Source: Hyphomicrobium_A sp963745205 (GTDB lineage Bacteria; Pseudomonadota; Alphaproteobacteria; Rhizobiales; Hyphomicrobiaceae). From it: a stretch of DNA of 64,000 bases. This document shows, one piece after another, positions 44,924-53,790 of this stretch (the first letter of the stretch is position 1; each line of letters begins with the position of its first letter). A program made the translations under genes and the position numbers. The stretch lies in the NCBI GenBank assembly GCA_963745205.1, contig CAVUWX010000022.1, forward strand, positions 124,001 through 188,000, given 5' to 3'. Under the pieces are notes generated by a model. It ran no database searches and was not told where the DNA came from. It saw only the letters and a program-made list of their open reading frames with translations.

Positions 44924-46315
44924 CTAACGCCGGCGCAAATTGCGCCAGACTGCGATATCGATCTCGAGGCGGCGCCCCACCACCACATAGTGCATCAACG
45001 CGGCAGCCACTAGCGAGGTCGACGTTGCCGTTGCTGCGCCCATGAGCCCGAAGGCCGGCACCAGCACGAGATTGAGCGCGATGTTGAGCACGGCGGTCGT
45101 GAACAGCACCGCGGCGCAGATCTTGTGCTCCCCCAGCATGTTCAAGAGAAACTCCGCCGGTCCCATGGACGAGCGGAACAGGAACCCCACGACCAGGATC
45201 AGCATCACGGGGTAGCCCTGGGTGAACTGCGGCCCGAACAGCCACAGAAGCGGCAGGCCGAGCGCCAGCAACAGGATGGCGGCCGCGAGCGAGGGCCAGA
45301 AGGTCCAGTGCACTGCTTCCCGCACGAATGCGCGCAACGCTTCCTTGTCGCCGCGAGCCCCAAGGGCAGCGAAGCGGTTGGCTACCGCGCTGCCGACGGC
45401 ATAGTGCACGAACATGATGAGCGCCATCGTCTTGGCGGCGGCAAAGTAGATGGCGACATCGGTCGGCGTCATGTAGCGCGAGACGATGAGTACGTCGGCA
45501 CTCTGCAGCGTAAGGTCGCTTCCGGTCATGACGAGCAGCGGAAGGGCGGCGAGGATCCACGCCTTGAAGGCGTAGCGCCGCTCGCCGGGTGGCACGACGT
45601 CGGGCAACCGGCGATTGATCAGCAGCGTTTGGAAGAGGCCCGCGCCCCATGTGGCGACGATCGCAGCCCCGGCAGCCGTCGTTGCCTCCATCGGCAGACC
45701 GGCGATGTGCGCCGTGACCATGCCGAGCAGCAGCAGCGTCGGCCGCAGGATGTAGGGCGGCACGAGCGATACCCCCATCCACGCAAAGCCTTTGCCGAGC
45801 CCGTCTTGCACCTGAGTGAGTGCGTAGAGCGGGAGGCAGCAGAGCGCGATATAGGCCGGCAGCATGTAATGATCTTCGAGCGGCTTAAGGAGCCACAGGG
45901 CGGCAACGCCCATCGCGGCGATCGCGGTGCCGACCAACAGGGCCGCCAAGCGGGAGCCGCGGATCAGGCCGCGCATGTGGGCGAAATCGCCCGTCTCGCG
46001 ATAGTGCGGGATCAGCCGAATGGAGGTGACGCTGAGGCCGAGGTCGGCGAGGCCGCCGAGCCACAGCACGCAAGTCCACACGAAGACGTAGATTCCGTAC
46101 TGGTTGCTGCCCATCCAGCGCGCGAGCACGACCTGGGAAAGGTAAAGCAGCGCTGCGCTGCCGCAGCGCACGCCGAAGGCGGTGACGGCGTCGCGCTGAG
46201 TGCGCGCCTTCTCGCCGTCGCCCCTGAAAATGGCGAGCGATTGCGCGACGACGCTGCCGACGCTCGGCCACGTGATCGTGCTGCTGGTGGGGGCGACGGA
46301 AGTGTCGCGTATCAT
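44924..46315 (-). CDS. Polysaccharide flippase (MATE/Wzx-like)
   Basis: 463 residues with 12 or more hydrophobic segments spread along its length, in the Wzx/MATE (MOP) fold. Helpful stretches: LYLSQVVLARWMGSNQYGIYVFVW at the N-terminus and LNMLGEHKICAAVLFTTAVLNIALNLVLVPAFG near the end (quoted in part), the latter being a very typical Wzx-like segment. Such proteins move lipid-linked oligosaccharides across the inner membrane. No glycosyltransferases are nearby, so the substrate is open. ATG 46315 is the start. Confidence 0.85.
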   Translation of the reverse strand: MIRDTSVAPTSSTITWPSVGSVVAQSLAIFRGDGEKARTQRDAVTAFGVRCGSAALLYLSQVVLARWMGSNQYGIYVFVWTCVLWLGGLADLGLSVTSIRLIPHYRETGDFAHMRGLIRGSRLAALLVGTAIAAMGVAALWLLKPLEDHYMLPAYIALCCLPLYALTQVQDGLGKGFAWMGVSLVPPYILRPTLLLLGMVTAHIAGLPMEATTAAGAAIVATWGAGLFQTLLINRRLPDVVPPGERRYAFKAWILAALPLLVMTGSDLTLQSADVLIVSRYMTPTDVAIYFAAAKTMALIMFVHYAVGSAVANRFAALGARGDKEALRAFVREAVHWTFWPSLAAAILLLALGLPLLWLFGPQFTQGYPVMLILVVGFLFRSSMGPAEFLLNMLGEHKICAAVLFTTAVLNIALNLVLVPAFGLMGAATATSTSLVAAALMHYVVVGRRLEIDIAVWRNLRRR

Positions 46316-46378
46316 CGGCGGTTCCGGCCCCTGCTGCCGCCTGTGCCTGGTCCGAGGGAGGACCGCTTCAACCCCTGG

Positions 46379-46597
46379 TTAGTCCTGCTGTAGGCGGTCG
46401 CGCTCGCGCAAGCGCACGCGCTCGGCGACGTCGGCCCAGGCAGTCGAGCGGCGTTCATCGCCGTAGCCGGTATGCATGGTTGCGAAAAAATCGGCCACCT
46501 CGGCCGCATGAAGTCCATGTTTTGCCTCGAGGACGACCGCCATCGCTTCGCACTCACGCTCGTTCATGGCCTCATTTGATTGCCAGATGTTTTCCAT
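46379..46597 (-). CDS. Small helical cytoplasmic protein
   Basis: 72 residues, acidic at the start and basic at the end: MENIWQSNEAMNERECEAMA, FFATMHTGYGDERRSTAWADV, RVRLRERDRLQQD. No signal or membrane helix, no family recognised. MNERECE at 46567 is an alternative start. It is 63 bases upstream of the flippase on the same strand and could be co-transcribed. Confidence 0.45.
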   Translation of the reverse strand: MENIWQSNEAMNERECEAMAVVLEAKHGLHAAEVADFFATMHTGYGDERRSTAWADVAERVRLRERDRLQQD

Positions 46598-46794
46598 GGT
46601 CGCGTAATCCCGTTGCCGGCTGCTCTCTAACCTCAATTCCAAGCAGGCTGCCTTCGATCCTGTGCACTCAAGGCAGCAAAAAACGCGCCAGCCCGGTTGC
46701 TTCAGAACGAGACCGCGAGGCGCGCTTTGAGCGGATTTCGCTGGAATTGTTTGTGCTAAGCTGGGTCAAGCCGATCCAACCCGGGAGAGGTGCG

Positions 46795-46992
46795 ATGTGT
46801 GCAAGACCGAAATTAACGCTGTTGGCGACAAGCCTTGCGGCAGCCCTGATGCTGGCGCTGCCGGCGAGCACCGGAGCATGGGCGGAGGAGCCGCAAGGCG
46901 CGGCAGCGCCGGCGCCGGCCGAGCAGCAGACGCTGCCACCTGCGACGGGCGGCTGCCCCTACCGCGGCGGGAAGCTCGAGCTGATCACCTGA
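46795..46992 (+). CDS. Small exported protein
   Basis: 65 residues: a signal peptide (about 1-30, ending AWAEE), an Ala/Pro-rich linker and a short end TGGCPYRGGKLELIT with one cysteine. A strong ribosome site (GGGAGAGG) precedes the ATG at 46795, supporting it as a real gene. Unknown function. It ends 30 bases before the corrected end of the convergent carboxypeptidase gene. Confidence 0.55.
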   Translation: MCARPKLTLLATSLAAALMLALPASTGAWAEEPQGAAAPAPAEQQTLPPATGGCPYRGGKLELIT

Positions 46993-47022
46993 AAGTCGTG
47001 CTCCGCCCGCGAGGCCTGGCGG

Positions 47023-48088
47023 CTACTCTTCCTGTGCGCCCAGAACAGGTTTGACCTCGGTCTTGAGCGAGCCGGTCGTTGTGTCCGCCTCGGAGCTCGT
47101 CTGCGCCGCCTTGACCGCGTCCTTGTCCTTCTTGCCGGCCTTCTTCGCAGCACGCTTGCCGCCCTTCTGAGCATTGATGATACGCAGCTTGGGATTGCAC
47201 GCCCAGGAACTCGACGCTCGTGCGCACGCTCTTGACGCCCTCGGCTGTTGGGGTGAGCGGCATGTTGTCGACGGTCTGCGTGTTGGAGATCTGCGTGAGC
47301 CCGATCTGCTGGAAGCCGTACTCGAGCAAGCTAGAGGCGCGCGTATTGCGTTCCCCGATGCTCGAATCTCCCAGCACGACCGCTACGAGGCGGCGTCCAT
47401 CGCGCGTGGCGCTCGCCACTATGTTGAAGCCGGAGTCGCAGGTGAAGCCCGTCTTGAGGCCATCTGCGCCTTCGACCGTGTCGAGCAGCCCGTTGTGGGA
47501 GCGCACACGATTCCTCCCCAGGCGCATCTGCGGCATCGACCAGTAGTGGGCGTACTCGGGAAACTCGGTCACGATTGCGCGCGACAGCTTGGCTAGGTCA
47601 CGCGCCGTCGTCACCTGGTCGTCGGCCGGCAAGCCGTTGGGGTTGACGAATTTGGTGCGCGACATGCCGAGCCGCTGGGCGGTGGCATTCATCTTGGCAA
47701 CGAAGTCGGCCTCGCTGCCGCCGATCGACTCGGCCAGCATGACGGCAACGTCGTTGGCGGATTTGATGATGAGCGCCTGCAGCGCCAGATCGACAGTGAG
47801 CTCGCCGCCGATGGGCAACCCGACCTTGCTCGGCGGCTCGCTGTGGGCAGCGGCAGAGCACGCGATCTTTTGATTGAGAGCGAGCTTGCCGCTCTTGATG
47901 GCTTCGAAGGCGAGATAGGCCGTCATCAGTTTGGCAAGGGAGGCTGGATGCCACTGGTTGTCTTGGTCCTCCGCGTAGAGGACCTTGCCGCTCGAGACGT
48001 CAAACAACAGGGACGGGCCGGCTGCGGTCGCGCGGGAGCTGAACGTGGCGACTAAGAGCAGGGCGTATAATGTGGGCCCGCGGCGCAT
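47023..48088 (-). pseudogene. D-alanyl-D-alanine carboxypeptidase (DacA-like), frameshifted near its end
   Basis: S11 peptidase: signal peptide (about 1-22), SxxK in PASLAKLMTAY, SxN in KSANDVAVM and KTG in DGLKTGFTC, all intact; the catalytic domain is complete to about residue 260. At about 47190 one extra base shifts the frame after VEFLGVQ. The natural continuation in the other frame reads PKLRIINAQKGGKRAAKKAG and ends in a Lys-rich then acidic tail at 47023, the usual alphaproteobacterial C-terminus. As read, the shifted protein is still likely to be catalytic. It trims peptidoglycan pentapeptides. Start ATG 48088 follows GGGAG. Confidence 0.8.
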
Positions 48089-48269
48089 GCCATCTCCCAG
48101 TGAAAGTCGGATTTTGCCGGATACCATATTCGCGGATGCCGCGGCAACGTATTGGGTTGGGCTTTCCGGCAACGGTGTGACCATCCGCGCACACACTCAG
48201 CCCTGTGTCTAGAATAAGGGAGTCTTTGCGCGCGATTACCGCTGGGCCGGCCCGTAATCGTGGGCGGAT

Positions 48270-48804
48270 TCACAGGGGGTCGATGTTGTGTGGCCCGGTC
48301 CCGAAATGGCGGCGGAGCGCGCGTGCCGGTGACGGAAGATAGCCTGCACGATGGGTACGAGCGCTACGCCGAGACTAGGCAGTCGGCACTCGAAATAGAC
48401 GCGATCGCAGATTCGGGTCCCATCGCCCTCGGCGTCGAGCACGCGCTCGTGGATCCAGCGGCGGTACAGAAGCGAGGAAGACGATTCGAGAAAGCCGCGC
48501 CCGGGTCGAGGGTGGCGAGCGCGAGCGAGTGGACGTCGACAGGCAGCGCGCCGAACAGCATCAGCACACTACGAACTAGCGGCCGCTGGGGATCGAGCCG
48601 GTCGCGGTCAAGCGTTTCGCAGGCGCGCGGAAACGTCATGCGGACGGCTGGCATGAGCTCTGCGTTGACGCCGGTCATGCTCGCGACCTGCTCCCAAACC
48701 GCGACTGGCGGCGCGGCGAGCCGCGACGTCTCGATGACCTGAGCTTGGCTCGGCCGGGATGTGATCTCTGTTAAGTCGATGGTGCCGCTCGACGTTTCGA
48801 TCAT
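48270..48804 (-). pseudogene. SRPBCC-like protein, two compensating frameshifts
   Basis: About 178 residues when read through. It starts MIETSSGTIDLTEI and continues through SRLAAPPVAVWEQVASMTGVNAELMP, an SRPBCC/polyketide-cyclase-like opening, with PVDVHSLAL in the middle. At about 48500 a base is missing, after LDPGA; the frame then reads GFLESSSSLLYRRWIHERV and ICDRVYFECRLP. At about 48310 an extra base shifts it again to ALRRHFGTGPHNIDPL and the stop at 48270. Ligand unknown. The two nearby opposite shifts look like sequencing errors more than decay. Confidence 0.55.
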
Positions 48805-48975
48805 ATGTTGCCCGAGTGCCTTGGCGGGATTGACGCTGCGGTGCCGCCTCACCTGAGGCGCAAACCGTCGTCCTTACGAAAATGTAAAGCGCCCGACACA
48901 TCAGTGAAAAGAAGGGCCCGCAGGTTCCGCGGCTTGGGCGGACTGAAAGCCCGAAAATCAAGGGAGGTACTCATC

Positions 48976-49134
48976 ATGTCGACCCGTCTTCTGAACATCG
49001 CGATCATCTCCGGTCTTCTGCTTGCCACCGCGGCTCCTGCTTTCGCTGCCGATGAGCCCAAGACGAAAGCCGATTGCGACAAGGCCAAGGGCAAGTGGGA
49101 CGACAAGACGAGCAAGTGCACTGTGAAGAAGTGA
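48976..49134 (+). CDS. Tiny exported two-cysteine protein
   Basis: 52 residues: signal peptide (about 1-24, ending AFAA) and a mature part of about 28 residues, with cysteines in ADCDKAKGKW and SKCTVKK spaced 14 apart, so a disulfide is likely. AGGGAGG stands upstream of the ATG at 48976. It is followed 80 bases later by a second gene of the same plan. Function unknown; the lysine-rich, cysteine-paired mature peptide suggests an envelope peptide. Confidence 0.65.
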   Translation: MSTRLLNIAIISGLLLATAAPAFAADEPKTKADCDKAKGKWDDKTSKCTVKK

Positions 49135-49213
49135 GTTCCTGCGCGGTGCGGCGGGCGACGCTCGCCGCCTCGCGCATCTGTGGTAGGCCGTTTAATCGGT
49201 AGGGAGGATACCC

Positions 49214-49411
49214 ATGAAGTCGAAGATCGTAATCGGAATTTGTGCGCTGGCGCTGCCGCTGGCTGCTGCCACCGTCGCGAGCGCTGCCCATCACAAGGGC
49301 GGCAAGCATCACCACCATCACCACCATCACCACGGCTACCACGGCAAGGCCTGCAAAGGTGAGTTCATGTACATGAAGGGCGGCAAGTGCAAGGACTCGC
49401 GCAAGAAGTAA
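49214..49411 (+). CDS. Tiny exported protein with nine consecutive histidines
   Basis: 65 residues: signal peptide (about 1-24, ending ASAA), then HHKGGK, nine histidines in a row, GYHGKAC, and GGKCKDSRKK at the end. Cysteines 12 apart recall the previous gene, and both proteins end Lys-Lys. The histidine run can bind Ni2+, Zn2+, Cu2+ or Co2+; a metal-buffer role in the periplasm is the simplest guess. AGGGAGGA precedes the ATG. A terminator lies 30 bases after the stop. Confidence 0.7.
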   Translation: MKSKIVIGICALALPLAAATVASAAHHKGGKHHHHHHHHHGYHGKACKGEFMYMKGGKCKDSRKK

Positions 49412-49440
49412 GTGCGCGGCGCAGTGCCGGTACGAACGAG

Positions 49441-49478
49441 AAGCCCCGCACGGATCGCTCCGGCGGGGCTTCGACTTT
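49441..49478 (+). terminator. Rho-independent terminator after the tiny-protein pair
   Basis: AAGCCCCGC pairs with GCGGGGCTT (nine pairs); CGGA and TCCG inside the loop extend the hairpin. A T-rich stretch (TCGACTTTT) follows on the plus strand. It ends the transcript of the two tiny exported proteins. Confidence 0.85.
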
Positions 49479-49505
49479 TCACGGCTCAGGCGGAGGTTGC
49501 CGCGC

Positions 49506-50156
49506 TTAGGCGGGCGTGGGGCCGGCCGCCGCCTGCAGGAAGCGGTAGGCGTGCACGAGGGCAAGCAGAGTGATTGGAACGGACACGAGGAGGCCGACGA
49601 CGAGCGCGATGACGCCAAGCAGGTTGACGCCGACCAATGCCAAACCCAACAAGAAAATACGCCACTTGTTGCCCTTGGTGATGCGCCAGCTTTCTTTCAG
49701 CGACTCGACCGGCCCCAGCCCGCGGTCGACGACGATATAGGGGGCGAAGCTGAGGCCGAGGGAGGCGATGATGCCCGGTATGACCACAAGCACCAGGCCA
49801 ACGAGGATGATGAGCAAGGCAAGGAGCTCGGCGCCGAGGAAGCGCCAGATGGGAGCGGGGTTCCACAAATCGCCGATGGTCACGGCTTCGATATTATCGT
49901 GCGCGCGCAGCGCAAAATTCGTAAATCCCAAACTGACCAGAAAATTGACCACGAGGCCGATCAGACCCATGACAATTGCGAACGGCGTGGGCGGTGGCGG
50001 GGGCTGACCCTGCACGATCTCGGGATGCGGCGAGAGGATGCCGGGAATGGCGGAGATGAGGACGATAAGCGCGAAGGCGCCGATGAGGATCCACGGGCGT
50101 CTCTTGAACGTCTCCCACCCAAACTTGATGCAATCGCCGATCGGTAACGCAGGCAT
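49506..50156 (-). CDS. Multi-pass membrane protein (DUF975/GdpP-membrane-domain-like)
   Basis: 216 residues, about five or six membrane helices (about 23-45, 58-80, 105-135, 160-180 and 185-207). It begins CIKFGWETFKRRPWILIGAF, and later has SLKESWRITKGNKWRIFLLGL; the paired 'SxxxSWxLxKGnxxxIFLL' pattern is typical of DUF975-like and glycerophosphodiesterase-membrane-domain proteins. No catalytic part is present. Function unknown. A 14-bp palindrome stands just before its start. Confidence 0.65.
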   Translation of the reverse strand: MPALPIGDCIKFGWETFKRRPWILIGAFALIVLISAIPGILSPHPEIVQGQPPPPPTPFAIVMGLIGLVVNFLVSLGFTNFALRAHDNIEAVTIGDLWNPAPIWRFLGAELLALLIILVGLVLVVIPGIIASLGLSFAPYIVVDRGLGPVESLKESWRITKGNKWRIFLLGLALVGVNLLGVIALVVGLLVSVPITLLALVHAYRFLQAAAGPTPA

Positions 50157-50373
50157 GAGAGCCCCCTTTTTCGCGAAATTTCGCGGCGCCAGAAGTCTTA
50201 GTCGAAGCTTACGATGGTCGGTCGGCAGTCCTTAAGGAAGTTTTCCTGCTGCCGCTGAATGGACGCTTTCCTCGTAGGGGTCGAAGACTACACGAACCGG
50301 GACGTGTCCGGGAGCGTGAAAACGGCTCGGGTTGTCGCTGCGCGGTGCGAACCAGACCGGGCGCGGCGATTCC
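50157..50373. other. Intergenic region
   Basis: 217 bases without a gene; contains the palindrome at 50172-50185 and presumably the promoter of the membrane gene. Confidence 0.3.
50172..50185. promoter_or_regulatory. Perfect 14-bp palindrome upstream of a membrane gene
   Basis: CGCGAAATTTCGCG, fully symmetric, 16 bases upstream of the start codon of the minus-strand membrane gene. It may be an operator for a dimeric repressor in the leader. No known box assigned. Confidence 0.35.
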
Positions 50374-51333
50374 CTACAACCATCCGCGCCATTTGAACCA
50401 CAGGATCGGGATGATCGTGCTGAGTACTATTAGGAAAAGACCCCACTGATAACCCCAGGCCCAAGTCAGCTCCGGCATGTTCTTGAAGTTCATTCCATAG
50501 ATGCTTGCCACGAGGGTGGGCGGAATGCCGACGACGGAAACCACGGTCAGGACCGTGAATATATCGTTCTGCTTGGTGTTGATGAGACCCAGCACGGCGT
50601 CGAGCAGAAACTGCACCTTGTTGGACAGGTGCGTCTCGTAGTCGGTCAAAGACACGATATCGGTTTGCGCAGTCTTGAGATGATCCTGGCTCTCTTGCGG
50701 GATCCAGGCCCGCGCCGGCGCGGCAACGAATGGGACAATGCGTTGCAGACCCAGCAGGATGTCGCGAATCCGAGACGCGCGCTCTCCCACATTGCCGACC
50801 TCGGTCAGCACGCCGCGCAAGGCATCGTTCGACTGGCTGAGTTGGCGTCGTCGTCCCTTGCCGCGCCTCGCAAAGATGTTGCGCGAGACCTCGTCCAGCT
50901 CCGCAGCGATGGCCTCCAGCAGGTCCGCCAACAAATCCACCATCTCATCGACGATCGAAGTGAACGCCTCGACGCTTGAGCCTGGCAGGCCATCCTTGGA
51001 GAACTTCGCCGCCACCGCTTCGAACGAACGTAGCGGCGTGTAGCGGATGGTCACCAGAACGTCCTTCGAGAGCACGAAGCCAAGCGGTGCGGGAGCCTGG
51101 TCCAGCGCGCCCGCATAGGCGACGATGGGCATGCTCAGGTACAGCACTCCGTTCTCCTCCGAAATGCGGCTTGAGGTTTCGATCTCACTCAGCTCGCGGC
51201 GCGAGGGAAGCCTGAAGCCGTACTTGCCTTCGACGGAGGACCTCTCTGCGTCAGTCGGATCGAGCAGGTCCACCCACGACGCGGCGCGCGCTGCTGGCGA
51301 AGCCGCGTCCGCGGCCGGATAAGCAGTCAGCAT
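50374..51333 (-). CDS. CorA-type divalent cation transporter
   Basis: 319 residues. A cytoplasmic alpha/beta and helical funnel domain (about 1-255) and two C-terminal membrane helices (about 262-282 and 295-315) with the universal YGMNF signature between them and the MPEL loop (acidic entry residue) after it. CorA channels admit Mg2+ and Co2+; relatives with the same motif include Zn2+ exporters (ZntB). ATG 51333 follows GGGGAGAG at ten bases. The frame extends further upstream without sense. Divergent from the 183-aa gene. Confidence 0.9.
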   Translation of the reverse strand: MLTAYPAADAASPAARAASWVDLLDPTDAERSSVEGKYGFRLPSRRELSEIETSSRISEENGVLYLSMPIVAYAGALDQAPAPLGFVLSKDVLVTIRYTPLRSFEAVAAKFSKDGLPGSSVEAFTSIVDEMVDLLADLLEAIAAELDEVSRNIFARRGKGRRRQLSQSNDALRGVLTEVGNVGERASRIRDILLGLQRIVPFVAAPARAWIPQESQDHLKTAQTDIVSLTDYETHLSNKVQFLLDAVLGLINTKQNDIFTVLTVVSVVGIPPTLVASIYGMNFKNMPELTWAWGYQWGLFLIVLSTIIPILWFKWRGWL

Positions 51334-51549
51334 GGTCGGTGCTCTCCCCTGTTGGCGTCGGTCCCGGCGTGAATGCTGCGAATGGCCAGGCGACTGATCG
51401 GCGTGCGCCAACCTTGCCTGCCATAATGCTGTGCGGCTTGCCAAGTTCAGTCGGCGCTTCGCTGCCAACCACGGCGCCGCATTTGCGCCTTTCGGGGAGT
51501 GCGAACTTTGCTCGCGCTCCCCAACTCCTGACCTCCAAAGCTGACGACC
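51334..51549. other. Divergent intergenic region between corA-like and the 183-aa gene
   Basis: 216 bases, no gene or riboswitch recognised. Confidence 0.3.
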
Positions 51550-52101
51550 ATGGTCCGCGGCAAAGTTCCCAAACGTCTTGTCATAGCGGGCGCCGCAGCA
51601 GTCGCCGCCCCTGCGTTGATTGCCGCCAGTCAGTTCGCCTGGCTCGTGATCCTCGACCCGTTTGGAGGCGGATCGCATCCGACCGACGAGGCGATGCTCG
51701 CCCAATTCCAGGGAAAGCGAAAGATCCTGGAGGAGCTGGTGCGCATGGTCGATGAGAACCCCAAGCTCCTGCGCGTAGCGCCGGATTTCACGCGCCCAGA
51801 GGATTTTGGCTCCGCAGATGTTTCCCCCGATCGGTTAGCGATCTACCGGCGCCTTTTCCGCGAAGCGGGAGTAGCGCACGGTTTCAGCCATTACGGCGAG
51901 ACAATCGAGTTCATCGTGCACACGCGTGGGCTGGCGATCGGCGGGAGCGGCAAGGGGTTCGCCTATGCCGCGGATGCAGACCCTGACGCGACGATAATCG
52001 AAGGGGACCTCGATGACGCCGCTGCGTCGCTCAGCATGAAGGACGTATTGCTCGAGCGCCGAATTGACGGCAACTGGTGGCTGGAATTGGATATGAGGTA
52101 A
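51550..52101 (+). CDS. Membrane-anchored protein, unknown function
   Basis: 183 residues with an N-terminal signal/anchor (about 10-35) and a soluble extracytoplasmic domain with an alpha/beta look: FQGKRKILEELVRMVDENP, DVSPDRLAIYRRLFREAGV, ETIEFIVHTRGLAIGGSGKGFAY, RRIDGNWWLELDMR. Not recognised as a named family, though the closing 'YxxxIxxNWYLxxD'-like pattern occurs in several exported hypotheticals. Single gene, starting at the first ATG. Confidence 0.55.
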   Translation: MVRGKVPKRLVIAGAAAVAAPALIAASQFAWLVILDPFGGGSHPTDEAMLAQFQGKRKILEELVRMVDENPKLLRVAPDFTRPEDFGSADVSPDRLAIYRRLFREAGVAHGFSHYGETIEFIVHTRGLAIGGSGKGFAYAADADPDATIIEGDLDDAAASLSMKDVLLERRIDGNWWLELDMR

Positions 52102-52135
52102 CAAGCTTTGGGCACGGTCTGAACGCTGCCGCGTC

Positions 52136-52744
52136 CTAGCGGTTCTCCGCTCGGGCACGAGCGACTGCCAAATCGCCGAGCGTGTCAACATCCGCAAAGA
52201 TACTCTCGTCAGCAACCGTCACGACCGTGCACGAATCGCTGAACCGCTTGAGAAGAGACTTAGCGCCGGCCTGCCCTCCGAGCGCGGTGAGCAATGGGAA
52301 ATGCCGCCTGGGCCATAGGACGGGATTGCGCTGCGCACCTTCAGGCGTTGCCGGATAGACGATCCGCAGGGTGCCTTCCCGTTCGAAGGCGGTTCTCAAG
52401 CTTTGAAGCAATTGCGGGCGCAGAAGCGGCATGTCGCCCGGCACGATGAATGTGCCGTCGACGTGCTCTCCAAGCGCCGAAACGCCGGCCGCGATCGACG
52501 ATCCCATGCCGCTTTTCCACCGCGCGTTGTGCGCGAAGCGGACGGGAATGCCTTCGAGCGCGCGCTCGATAGCCTCGGCGTCGGCGCCGGTGACAACCAC
52601 GATCTCGGCGACCCCGCTGGCGGCAATCGTCTCCGCCACGCATCTCACTAAAGGAGGCGCGCCGATGCGGGCAACGAGCTTGTTTCCGGGCCCGAAGCGG
52701 GTCGATGCGCCGGCGGCGAGCAGGACGGCGGCGACCTCGGCCAT
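52136..52744 (-). CDS. mocA: Molybdenum cofactor nucleotidyltransferase, MocA type
   Basis: 202 residues, NTP-transferase fold: LLAAGASTRFGPGNKL (about 8-23, nucleotide-binding loop) and VPGDMPLL (metal-binding aspartate). MocA attaches CMP to molybdopterin, giving the cytosine dinucleotide cofactor of xanthine-oxidase-family hydroxylases. The stop of xdhC is three bases upstream, so translation is coupled. The pair fits maturation of a molybdenum hydroxylase, whose own subunits are not in this window. Confidence 0.88.
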   Translation of the reverse strand: MAEVAAVLLAAGASTRFGPGNKLVARIGAPPLVRCVAETIAASGVAEIVVVTGADAEAIERALEGIPVRFAHNARWKSGMGSSIAAGVSALGEHVDGTFIVPGDMPLLRPQLLQSLRTAFEREGTLRIVYPATPEGAQRNPVLWPRRHFPLLTALGGQAGAKSLLKRFSDSCTVVTVADESIFADVDTLGDLAVARARAENR

Positions 52745-52747
52745 TAC

Positions 52748-53761
52748 TCAAGCTCCGCGCGCAACCTTGATGATTTCGGCTAGAATCGAAATGGCGATCT
52801 CGGCGGGGCCCTTGGCGCCAATAGCGAGCCCGATGGGCGCATGGATGCGAGAGAGATCTGACTCGCCGAAACCCGCCGCGCTGAGCCGCTCGATCCGCTT
52901 GGTGTGCGTTTTGCGCGAGCCGAGCGCGCCAATATAGAGGCAGGGCGAGCGCAGCGCGCCAGCGATCGTCTCGTCGTCGATGTGGGAGGCATGCGTCAGG
53001 GCGACGACCGCGGTGCGCTTGTCGATGCCGACGGCGGCAAGTGACGCCTCGGGCCAGCCGGCGACGAGCTCGGTGCCGCCGAAGCGCTCCTCGCTCGCGA
53101 AGGCGGCGCGCGGATCGACCACGACGACGTCGTAGCCCATCTGCTGCGCCAGCCCCGCGAGCATCTGCCCTATGTGCGTGGCGCCGGCGATGACGACGCG
53201 AATGGGCGGCATCAGGGCGTGCACGAAGATGCGGCCCTCCGGCGTATCGAGTAGCCGGCTTTCGCCCGCGGCAAGGCAGCTCGCGATCTCTACCGGCACT
53301 TCGGCGTCGACGACGAGCCGACGCGTACCGGTCGCAATGTCGGTCACGACCGCTAACGGCTCGCGTGCGCAGCGCGCTGTAAGTATGCGGTCGAGAGTAC
53401 CTGCGTCGCGCTGGCGCTCGAGCGGCTCTAGGAGGATTTCGATCCTGCCGCCGCAGGGTAGGCCGGAGCGCCACGCCGTCTCCTCGGCGACGCCGAATTC
53501 GAGCAGCTTGGGCGATCCGCCAGCCATTACCTCGGCCGCTTCGGCGATGACGTCGGCCTCGACGCAGCCGCCCGACACCGAGCCGTGAAAGCGATCGCCT
53601 GGCGCGACGATCATCTGGCCGCCGACCGGCACCGGCGCCGAGCCCCAGGCCGAGGCGACCGTCGCGAGCGCGATCCGGCCGTGCCGCTTAAGCCAGCTTC
53701 GCGCCACTTCGAGCACATCGTGCTCGGCGTTGCCGGTTCTCTGCGGTGTGATGACGTTCAT
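52748..53761 (-). CDS. xdhC: XdhC-family molybdenum hydroxylase maturation protein
   Basis: 337 residues. The N-terminal XdhC/CoxI domain (about 15-110) carries ALATVASAWGSAPVPVGGQM and VSGGCVEADV; the C-terminal Rossmann-like domain (about 185-325) carries VVIAGATHIGQMLA, VVVDPRAAFASEERF and IGALGSRKTHTKRIERL. XdhC inserts sulfurated molybdenum cofactor into xanthine dehydrogenase-type enzymes. ATG 53761 (MNVITPQ) is preferred. Between a c-type cytochrome gene and mocA, all in one direction. Confidence 0.9.
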   Translation of the reverse strand: MNVITPQRTGNAEHDVLEVARSWLKRHGRIALATVASAWGSAPVPVGGQMIVAPGDRFHGSVSGGCVEADVIAEAAEVMAGGSPKLLEFGVAEETAWRSGLPCGGRIEILLEPLERQRDAGTLDRILTARCAREPLAVVTDIATGTRRLVVDAEVPVEIASCLAAGESRLLDTPEGRIFVHALMPPIRVVIAGATHIGQMLAGLAQQMGYDVVVVDPRAAFASEERFGGTELVAGWPEASLAAVGIDKRTAVVALTHASHIDDETIAGALRSPCLYIGALGSRKTHTKRIERLSAAGFGESDLSRIHAPIGLAIGAKGPAEIAISILAEIIKVARGA

Positions 53762-53790
53762 GGGCGTGTCTCGCTGCGAAACGACTTGGG

